Both the position numbers and the translations under genes were made by a program. DNA of 18,663 nucleotides from Auxenochlorella pyrenoidosa (Eukaryota; Chlorophyta; Trebouxiophyceae; Chlorellales; Chlorellaceae), in contig KQ481997.1 in assembly GCA_001430745.1 (NCBI GenBank), positions 75,931 through 94,593 on the forward strand. Reading direction: 5' to 3'. Below the pieces are notes generated by a model. That model was not told the DNA's origin. It saw only the letters and a program-made list of their open reading frames with translations, and searched no databases. Below are positions 1 to 7,700 of the stretch, one piece after another (the stretch's first letter is position 1; every line of letters starts with the position of its first letter).

Positions 1-1197
1 CCCGCAGGCCGGCAGTACAAGGCCGTGCTGGAGCTGGACCCGCGGCAGGCCAAGGCCTTCATCAACTGGGGGCGGGTGCTGGGCCTGCGGGCGGAGATGG
101 CGTGCGGCCAGGGTGGGCGGGGAGGGGAGGGCAGAAAAAAAGAACTTGGAGAGAAGGGCGTGGCTTTTGGCGCGCGCTGAAGCCCAGGGAGGTCGAAGCT
201 CTGATGAGTGGCTGAGAAAGCGGGGCGCGGGGCCATGGACACGCTCGCCTGCTGGGTATTCACCTGCCAGAGGCGCATCGCCGGCTGGCTGCCGCTCACA
301 CGCACCTGACCGCCTCTCCTGGCCGCGCTGCCGCCGCAGGCGACGCCGCCCAGGGCGCCGACCTCTTCAGCCGGGCTGCCGACAAGTTTGATTCTGCCCT
401 GGACCTGGACCCTCGGGTGCGCTGCCCGCTGCCTGCCGTCATGGCCCGCATGCCTTCTGCCTTGCTGTCATGGCATGCCTGCCGTCATGGCGTGCCTGTC
501 TTCTGCCTCCCTGTCATGACGCGCCTGTCGTCAAGGCGTGCCCATCCTGCCTGCTGTCATGGCGTGCCTTCCGTCATGGCAAGGCATGCTTGTCTTGCCT
601 GGTGCGTGTGTGAGGCGTTTGATGCCCCACGCTGCAACTCTAGAGTTGGCAGCACAGCCTGCGTCCTGACACCCTCTCTGGCGGATCCCCCCCCTGCGCC
701 TGCGCTGCCTGCAGAACGGGCAGGCGCTACGGCTGGCGGGGCAGGCGGTGCTGGAAGCGGCGCTGTGCACGCTGGTCACCGACCCTCGGGAGGCCAAGTC
801 GCTGCTCAAGGTGAGCCAGAGCCAGCAGGGGCCGTTGGAATTGAACTGCTAGAGGGACTGAGGGGGTGCCTTTGCTGGGGGATGTGCTGCCTGGCACGGC
901 AGCTCGCATGCCTCAGGCACACCTGCTGCACTCGTGAGGGCAGCCAGCCCCAGGCTGGGGCAGCAGCCCCGTGCTCCCGGGATCCGTCCGCTCACCGCCC
1001 CTGCGCGCCAACCCCCCTCGGCGGCTCGCCCCCCTCCCTGGACATGGCAGGACGCCCAGGCATACTTTGGTGCCGCCGTGGCCGTCGACCCCGAAGATGC
1101 AGAGGCAGCCGCTGGGCTGGGCCGATGTGAGGCCGAGCTGGCGGCGACGCGGGCGGCCATAGCGGCCCGGCAGCAGCAGCAGCAGCAGCAGCAGTAG
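1..1197 (+). CDS. TPR-repeat protein, 3' end of gene
   Basis: Partial gene entering from the left edge. Exons are <1-112, 340-416, 715-810 and 1051-1197 (stop TAG 1195-1197). All introns are GT-AG and the phases match (1, 0, 0). The joined product has about 142 visible residues. It carries at least three TPR-like helix-turn signatures of the form A-x-x-L-D-P followed by an alanine-rich helix: VLELDP with NWGRVLGL, ALDLDP with ALRLAGQA, and AVAVDP with AAAGLGRC. TPRs are helical hairpin scaffolds for protein-protein contacts, so the partner and compartment cannot be told from this fragment. The C-terminus ends in eight glutamines encoded by (CAG)8. The bases before about position 16 could be intron or exon. 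The TPR call is fairly safe; a named family is not. Confidence 0.75.
428..590. repeat. Degenerate minisatellite in TPR-gene intron
   Basis: About seven imperfect copies of a core like TGCCGTCATGGCGTGCC lie in the intron between exons 340-416 and 715-810. The GTCATGGC-like cores start near 437, 467, 484, 511, 530, 556 and 572. Spacing alternates between about 16-19 and 26-30, so the real unit is about 45 bp with two cores. Copies have diverged (GTCATGAC, GTCAAGGC). No coding role is likely. Confidence 0.7.
1171..1194 (+). repeat. (CAG)8 microsatellite coding polyglutamine
   Basis: Eight perfect CAG codons sit immediately before the TAG stop of the TPR gene and encode a C-terminal Q8 tail. Pure CAG codons suggest a length-variable tract rather than a selected mixed-codon Q run. 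Confidence 0.9.
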
Positions 1198-1644
1198 GAG
1201 GGAGCGCAGCGCTCGACGCACCCAGCAGTGCAGGTACTCATGTCTTTCACCCCAGCTGCTCTGCCACGCCTGCGGGCGCATCCGTCTGGGCATGCTCGCC
1301 ACCCTCACGCTGGCCTGCTGCCACGTCATGCACACGCCTGCTCAGCATGGCCTACTTTACATCGCCTCTTATCATTATCTCTAGCCAGGAGCGAGGTGTT
1401 GAATGATGCTGCGTTCCGTGCAAAAGGCTGGGGACAGATGAACAGCACAGGGTGCTGACAGCGGCTCTGCAGACTGCAGGATGGCGGTTTGACAAGAGCC
1501 CCCGCTTGAAGGACTGCGTGAGCTGACGGGCAAGTGGTATGGTACAGGTTGGAAGTGACACACAAGGTCTTTGGGGCGAGGGCCACGCTGCGCGCCCAGC
1601 AGGGGCCGTGTTGAGCGAGCCCGCAGTGGCGGCGAGGCGCCCCT
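1198..1644. other. Convergent 3' region, no gene seen
   Basis: This stretch lies between the stop codon of the plus-strand TPR gene and the stop codon of minus-strand gene A. From 1314 onward it belongs to the left copy of the tandem duplication and is the 3' untranslated region of gene A, ending near the TGTAA signal at 1357-1361. No ORF here resembles a protein I recognise. Confidence 0.6.
1357..1361 (-). terminator. TGTAA poly(A) signal of gene A
   Basis: TTACA on the plus strand is TGTAA on the minus strand, the usual green-algal polyadenylation signal. It lies about 285 nt past the gene A stop codon. The context GGCGATGTAAAG is conserved in the second tandem copy (2829-2833), which supports function. 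Confidence 0.6.
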
Positions 1645-2423
1645 TCAACGTGCGTATGTGAAGAACACGCAGCCGAGCAGGTTCACTGCGCAGCACACCC
1701 AGATGAGGTCTCCAACCCCCCAGAAAACATTCAGAAAGGGGACCAGGATGCGCATGGCCGCGAGGACTGCCAGGACCATCAATAACATTACAAAGCGCAT
1801 CATCTGCACGGTGGTGGGCCGCCCGCCACGCTGCCCGTGGCTGCCGCTGGCACCGGGAGAGCCGCTGCTGCTAGCCAGCGGGCTGCCCTGGGGCTCTCCA
1901 GAGGCTGCAGGCTGCTGGGCTGCAGCGCAGAAGCGGCGGCGGGGCGCGAAGGCTGCAGCAGGAAGCAGAGGAGGAACGCAAGGGGCAGTGGGGAGATCAA
2001 GAGCCATGGGTGGCACTGTTCTACGTGCATCACTGCTGGCGGGCGCCACGAAGTTGTTCGGGCACCTTGCTGCCCACGGCCTGAGCAGTTACTCATCGGC
2101 TGCCGCAGCGCTGCTAGCAGTGAGAAACGTTGCTGCAATGCAGGGCGGTCCTCGCTGCCCCACTCACCGCTGAACGACGAGATGCCGGGCCGCGCCGCTG
2201 ATGAGGCCGAAAGCTGCATCGGCAGCGGCGTGCGGGGCGGCAGCTGCTGCCGTGCAGCGCTGCGCAGCTGCATCACAGCCACGGCCCCCCTGGCTGTTGT
2301 GCAGACGGCCAGCATGGCTGGAGAAGAGGGGGCCTGCAGGGAGGGAGGAGACGGGTGGGCGCAGCTTTTGATACAGTACTGGCTGCCAGTGACGAAAGTC
2401 AAGCCTGCTGAGAGCATCCGCAT
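1645..2423 (-). CDS. Small two-helix membrane protein, tandem copy A
   Basis: I do not recognise this family. The proposed minus-strand exons are 2423-2380 (ATG start), 2317-2168 and 2032-1645 (stop), about 193 aa. The last exon is the best supported: it has a Ser/Pro/Ala/Gly-rich linker and then two hydrophobic segments, around MRFVMLLMVLAVLAA and LIWVCCAVNLLGCVFF, with a VPFLNVFWGVGD turn between them. The middle exon is alanine-rich (DAAAQRCTAA) and ends at a canonical GTGAGT donor (GT at 2167-2166). Copy B has the same organisation, and length differences between the copies are multiples of three (a seven-codon insertion after MALD, five codons before the donor), which argues for translation. 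The first exon and its junction are tentative because the GTACTG donor is weak. Membrane location is predicted from hydrophobicity only; function is unknown. Confidence 0.5.
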
Positions 2424-2828
2424 TGTTGGGACAGTCCTCGTTTGCCGACTGGAACCCTTCCTCCCCAGGTGTCTCACCCTGCCTGGCGCACCCTACCACC
2501 CTACCAGTCGTGTAAGATCCAGCCTAGAAACAAGCAGGAAGGGTCCTTGCGGATGTAGAGGGCACAAAGCCAGCGCACAGCGCACACAGCGCACAAGGCG
2601 GCGCCATCAATTCCTCTGCAATTCCTTCCCCATGCCCCTCTCGGCCTTGTCAGCCAACCTGGGCACCCCTGAGTCGCCTTCAAATACACCACGACGCCTC
2701 TCAGACTGCACAGGGTGGCCGGCAGGCGCCGCCCACAGCATTCGAAGCCAACACCAGCTGGGCCTTCAGGCCACCTTCAAGCGTGCCTGCTGCCGCCCCA
2801 TGCACACGCCTGCTCAGCACAACCTGCT
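2424..2828. other. Spacer upstream of gene A
   Basis: Lies between the proposed gene A start and the end of the gene B transcript. It should hold the gene A promoter and 5' UTR. Bases 2496-2786 are absent from the duplicated units and are single-copy within this window. A CGCACA-type repeat (near 2575-2600) is the only local structure. No gene is recognised. Confidence 0.5.
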
Positions 2829-2833
2829 TTACA
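2829..2833 (-). terminator. TGTAA poly(A) signal of gene B
   Basis: Plus-strand TTACA inside CTTTACATCGCC, the same context as at 1357-1361, about 300 nt past the gene B stop codon. Conservation between diverged copies makes this more than a chance pentamer. Confidence 0.6.
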
Positions 2834-3132
2834 TCGCCTTAGCAATTTGCACTGGCCAGAACCGGTTGCTGAATAATGCAACGTTCTACGCAAACGATGC
2901 GGAAAAGAGATGAACAGCATAACACGCTGGTGGCAGAGTTCAGACAGCGAGGTGGCGGTTTGAAGGCACCCACTTGGAGGCCGTGGGAGCGCAAAGGCGT
3001 GAGCTGCGGAGCAAGCGGTTGGTAATATGGTACAAGGAGAAAGTGGCACATGAAGGCTTGGGGGGAGGCGCACGCTGCGCGCCTGGCAGGGGCCGTCGTA
3101 AGGCAGCAGACAGGGGGGGGCACACCGCCGCA

Positions 3133-3946
3133 TCACACGTTGATCACGCAGGAGAGCCCGTAGATTGCACAACACACAAAGATCACATTTCCAACCCCGA
3201 AAAACATGTTGAGGAAGGGGAGCATGATGTACACTGCCGTGAGAGCTGCCAGGACCAACAAGAACGCTACAAAACGCAACATCATGGCCACCTGGGCAGT
3301 GGTCAGCCCGCCACGACGCCCGTGGCTGCCGCTGGCACTCGGAGAGCTGCTGCTGCCTGCCGGCGGGCTGCCATGGGGCTCTCCAGCGGCGGCAGGCTGC
3401 TGGTCTGCAGAGCAGAAGTGGCGACGGGGCGCGAAGGCTGCAGCAGGAAGCGGAGGAGGAGTGCAAGGGGCAGTAGGGATGTGCGTCGGCTTGGCCAAAT
3501 CGTCAAGTGCCATGTGTGGCACTGCTCTGCGTGCATCACTGCTGGCAGGCGGCACAATGCTGTTTGGACGCCTTGCTGCCCAAACGGCACAAGCCATGAC
3601 CTGCACTGCCGCAGCAGTGATAGACGGTGCTGCGATGCACGACTCTCCGCGATGTCCCACTCACCGCTGGCTGCTGGCCCGGCATCCCATGGGATGACGG
3701 GCCGCGCTGCTGATGAGGCTGAAAGCTGCGTCGGCAGAGGCGCGTGGAGCAACAGCTGCTGCCGTGCAGCGCTGCGCAGCTGCATCGCAACCAGAGGCGC
3801 CCTGGCTGTTGTGCAAACAGCCAGCATGGTTGGGGGGGAGGAGGGGGGCGGGGGGGGGCGGCTGCACGAATGGAGGAGAAGGTGGGGCGGGGGCCGGGGG
3901 GGCGGCTCACGATAGTGCAAGTTAAAGCTTCTGAGAACACCGGCAT
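3133..3946 (-). CDS. Small two-helix membrane protein, tandem copy B
   Basis: Paralogue of gene A; family not recognised. Proposed minus-strand exons are 3946-3911 (ATG, 12 codons, then GTGAGC donor), 3861-3665 and 3538-3133 (stop), giving 212 aa with all phases matching (0, then 2). The protein begins MPVFSEALTC. It continues through a Pro-rich and then Ala-rich region (DAAAQRCTAA, DAAFSLISSAAR) and a Ser/Gly/Arg linker. It ends in two hydrophobic helices, around LRFVAFLLVLAALTAVYIM and VIFVCCAIYGLSCVI, joined by LPFLNMFFGVGN. The PFLN-F-GVG turn is the most conserved part between the copies. The first intron would be only 49 nt with a nearly pure C-rich acceptor tract, so the 5' end is tentative; the final exon is firm. 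Confidence 0.5.
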
Positions 3947-4740
3947 TGTCGGGGCAGTCCTCGCGACTCGCTGGGGACTGAAACTCTCTCCCTGTCTCGC
4001 CGCGCCTGGCGCACCCCTGCCAGATGAAGTCGTCCGATGCAGCAAGTAGCAGGCCGGCCCGGTGCGGATGCAGAACGATCCACCAAAAGCCAGAAGAGAA
4101 GCAGCAGACAGTCTGGAGTTGCTGGTCCGCGGTGGCTGAGCCGAAATCGAAAAACCCACGGTGGATACAAAAAGAAGAACAAGAGCATGCGGTGGTGGAA
4201 CCGGCCTGCAGTCTGCCCGCTGCCGCCCCGCCAACCTGGCATTGCTCTCACAACCGTCCCATTGCGCTTGCACTGACTGTGGCAGCGCTTGCACTGGTTT
4301 ACGGAATCTCCTCGTCCTAACAAGGTGGTAAGCAGGGGAGGGGGGCGCGACCACGCTCTACATACTGCCCGCCAGCTGTTCACATGATGCACACGTGATG
4401 GTGCAGGGCCTGCCGCTCTGCCCAGTCAGCGCACATCTTTGCTGCCGGCAGTGCTGCCGCCAGGTGCCCCCTTCCCCTGCTGCATGCTGCAGAACCCAAG
4501 GGTGGCCCACCACAAACTTGCCTCAACCATTCCCACAGGCTCGAACTTGGATGGATGTTGCACCGTTTCCACTCCGACGGGCGGGGCAAACTTGAATGTA
4601 CAAACCAGAGCAGCGAGCACCTTAGGAGTGCAGGGTCATCTACGCACAACATGCCATGCCATGAACTCTACTGTAATGCAGTGCATCGTATGCGCACGCT
4701 TCAAGTGAAGGAAGGCACCCGCCATGGCATGGGGCCCCTA
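3947..4740. other. Intergenic stretch, no confident gene
   Basis: Lies between the gene B start and the dioxygenase stop, so it should hold the gene B promoter and the dioxygenase 3' UTR. A plus-strand ORF at 4024-4320 (98 codons at most) has a basic/polar body and ends in a short hydrophobic stretch, LALTVAALALVYG. It has no paralogue, splice context or family resemblance that I can see. I found no TTACA (minus-strand TGTAA) here for the dioxygenase. Confidence 0.45.
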
Positions 4741-7700
4741 TCAGACCACAGCGCGCCCAGCACGCAGCGGCATGCCCTGCAGCCAAGACCGCCGCACAGC
4801 CCGCACTGCGCCGTGAGGGTGGGCTGCAGGCGCTCGCGGCAGGCCCGCGGGCCGGCTGCCGGCCTGGGCCTTGATGGCGGGCTGCTTGCCGCCGGCTGGC
4901 TTGCCAGCGTCGTTGCCATTGCCGACCACAGACAGCGGGACTCCGTTCTTCACCTGCCTCATTCAAAGGGTCGAGAGCAGGAAGGGTGGGTACCTGGCAT
5001 GAGCTGTCGGGGCCAACGATGTAGCTGAGGAGCAGCTGTGTGCCAGCGCGGATGGCGCTGATTCGCCTGTTGGTGGGTGCACGGAAGCGCATCAGACGTG
5101 CCGCACGCGACTGGCGCAGCGGCCCCAGCCTCACCAGCAGGCTCTTGTTGACCCTGTCCAGGCCGACAGACAGGTCGGCCACCTCGTCGGTGTACGCCGC
5201 CTCCTGCAGGACGAAAGAAAGAAAGAGCAAAGGAGAAGGGTCTGTATCGCAAGTTCCGTTGCGGATAGACAGACTCTAAGCCCAAACAAGAAAGAGTATG
5301 CCAGTGGGCGTGGGTTGAGGAAACCGGCCAGGGGTGGACAGCCCTTGCGGGCTGTCCCTGGCCAGCTACCATTGATAGCAGGACGCGGGAGGGCAGGACG
5401 GTGGCCTGGCACGCCTGACTGCCCCGTGTCCCGGTCCACAAGGGCCTGCCATGCGCGATGACTGTAACACACACCTGCCACGACTTGTCCGGGGAGTTGC
5501 GGCGGGCGGCATAGGCGTTGCCTGCGCGGCGGGCCGGGCGGGAGGGGACCCCGGCACGGTTGCAGGGTGGGGGAGAAGGGGCGGGTTGCCTGCAGCGAGC
5601 ACGCTCCACTGCAGTGTGTTCAAAAGGCGTGTCGCTTGGCAAGCTCGGGGCTGCCCTGCCCTCTCGCGGCGCCCTGCTCAGCTGCGCGCTGCGCTGCTCC
5701 TGGCAAGATTGGCCTTGCAGGGCACCCACCCGTCTTGGACAGCAGGTCAAAACCGGTGACGGGCCCCCAGCGCTTCTCGGGGCCCTGGATGACGTAGTTC
5801 AGCCTGCACAGGGGATGCAAGTGCAGGCAGCAAGCCGGGCCCGTCATGGTTGCCTATTCTAAGATGCAGGCTGTTCAATCGGGGAGCAGCAGGGCATCGT
5901 GCAGGGCAGCGGGGGGCCCGTCAGTCGCAGGCAGCCATGGCAGTGCTGTGCAAGTGCGGGCCAGCTTCCAGGCCGGGCAGCCGCAGGGCCCCATCAAATT
6001 TCTTCAACTGCTGTTGTCGTAAGCCACAGCCATTGGCCGGCTGCCCCCCCAACTCACTTGGGGTTGACAAAGTAGGGGATGGAGTAGCGGGCGTGCAGGG
6101 GGTCGCCCTCCCTGGGGGCGCGCACGCGGTGGTAGGTGCTCTTCAGGATGCCTGGGCCGGTACACGGGCGGGCGAGAGAACAGGGTGGGTGGGTGGGTAT
6201 GTGGCATCTTGAGAGAGGTGGCGGTGGAGGTCTGGCACGCGCAGCAGGGCTGATGGGTGGGGCGGCCGCCAAGGCAAGCGCACAGCTTGATGGGCGGGCA
6301 CGGGCCAGACTGCAGCACAAGCGCGTTCGCAGCATGCAGCCCCGCCGGCTGTGCGCACCGTCGGTCCAGCGGGTCAGCCCGTCGCCGATGTTGACTGTGA
6401 GGCAGCCCGGCCTGCACACTCAAGCCCAAGGCGGGAACGGGAGGGCCGGCTGCTGTGAGCACAAGTTGCAGCCCCACCCAGCCAGGGGCCGCGCCCCACC
6501 CAGCCAGAGGCTCCTCGCCAGAGGGGACACGACGGCACCGCAGCCGGCCAGGCGAAACCATCTGCTGCGAGGGCTGTCAGCTGCTTGGGGAGCCTAGCGG
6601 GCACAGCAGGGCTCAGCGTGCGCAGCGCGCCTCACTTGGGGTCCAGCGGGGTCCACTCCTTGGCCACAGGCACGTGGTTCCTGCGGGGAGGTGCCAGTGC
6701 AGCGCATGGGCAGGCGTGGGCGGGGCGGCAGGTGGCTGCGCTGACTCGGCTCGGCCCCCCGCCAGGAGGGTGGGCCTTGCGCTGTTAGAGCATCTGTCTG
6801 CAGTGCCACCGCGCCGTCCAGGAGGCCCCCACCAGATGAACCTGGTGCAAGCCTTAGGGGGTCAAGTTGGAATGTGTAAGACAGACCCATCGAGCTGCCC
6901 ACCAGATGTTGCCCACATCCTCGATGATGTCCAGCACAGCTCTAGCAGATGCATTCGCATTACTCGCTGCGAGAAATGCCACCATGCTGCTGCCCAAGGC
7001 GGTCAAGCAAGCGCTCGCGTTAAGCTCGTGGGGGCATGCACCAGTAGGGCCCCACCAGATGTTGCCCACATCCTCTGTCTGCAATTCCCCCAGGCCGCCG
7101 AGGGTCTGCCCACCAGATGTTGCCCACATCCTCGATGATGTCCAGGTTCTCCGCCTCGGCGCCCGGCGCAATCTCCAGGCCCACGTCGCCTGCAGGCACA
7201 GGGAGAGGCGCAGACACGCTGGCGTCACTAGCGAGCTGGAATGGGCCTCCAGCAGGCTGAGAACAGAGGCATGGGAGAGGACAGCATGGTGCTCAACCCC
7301 TGGCCCCTCCTTCTGTGAAAGCTGCCTTGGCATCAACGTGGCAGGCGCCATGCCCTGAGCTGAGGGGCATGTGCAGAGATAAGCAAATTGCGGCTGTGCT
7401 TGCGGCTGTGCAGCCAGGACACGGCCTGTGCAGGCAGCTCACCCACGCGGTTGAACAGGATCGTCAGGACATCCCTGCAAATGGTCGGCAGGGACTGAAT
7501 TCAGCGCCTGGGCCGACGCTGGCTGTGCAGCACGCGAAACAGAGTGCTCAACAGAGCAGACAGCCAACCAGGCTGCAGGCCGCCACTGCTGTGCCGTGCT
7601 CCCCTGTGGCCTCTGAAGTGCAGCTGAGTGCCCGCATCCGCTGGGGTGTCTGCTGGCCCTGGCCATTGACACAAATTGCCAGCGCCCCGAGCCGCGCCCC

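Larger units (their letters stand above)
1314..2495. repeat. Tandem duplication, left unit
   Basis: Aligns in the same orientation with 2787-4018. Matching landmarks in order are the CATGCACACGCCTGCTCAGCA start, the CTTTACATCGCC motif, the gene's two-helix exon, the GTGAGT donor, the ATGCTGGC block of the middle exon, the AGGACTG-CCC block around the start codon, and the end at GCCTGGCGCACCC. The unit is about 1.18 kb and diverged by substitutions and small indels. It carries one complete gene with its 3' UTR and little upstream DNA. Confidence 0.8.
2787..4018. repeat. Tandem duplication, right unit
   Basis: Direct-orientation partner of 1314-2495, about 1.23 kb, separated from it by a spacer of about 290 bp. 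It includes the complete gene B, its 3' UTR with the conserved TGTAA signal, and the start-codon region. The right unit has gained G-rich expansion at 3833-3903 (C-rich in the sense strand), which overlaps the splice acceptor region and middle exon of gene B. Confidence 0.8.

Noticed and set aside
440..600. CRISPR-like spaced repeats
   Set aside because: Cores are diverged, spacing is irregular and the spacers are themselves repeated; it is an intronic minisatellite in a eukaryotic gene.
849..1335. Long minus-strand ORFs opposite the TPR gene, including polyleucine and polycysteine runs
   Set aside because: They are antisense shadows of the (CAG)8 tract and GC-rich exons, with no family motif or splice structure.
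2168..2333. Alternative frame in the middle exon of genes A and B beginning MLAVCTTAR, with an ATG in both copies, looking like a transit peptide
   Set aside because: Its phase does not connect to the two-helix exon through any nearby acceptor, and differences between copies fall mostly at first and second positions in that frame. The other frame joins in phase and has more synonymous changes.
4024..4320. Plus-strand 98-codon ORF with a hydrophobic C-terminus
   Set aside because: No homologue recognised, no duplicate, no supporting splice or poly(A) signal; open frames of this size occur by chance at this GC content.
6829..6840. Possible fourth copy of the exon-10 end (CCCACCAGATG)
   Set aside because: Only 11 bp match, too short to separate from chance in this sequence.
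7051..7075. Middle exon-10 copy as a functional alternative exon
   Set aside because: The 23-nt segment after its acceptor does not keep reading phase with the flanking exons.
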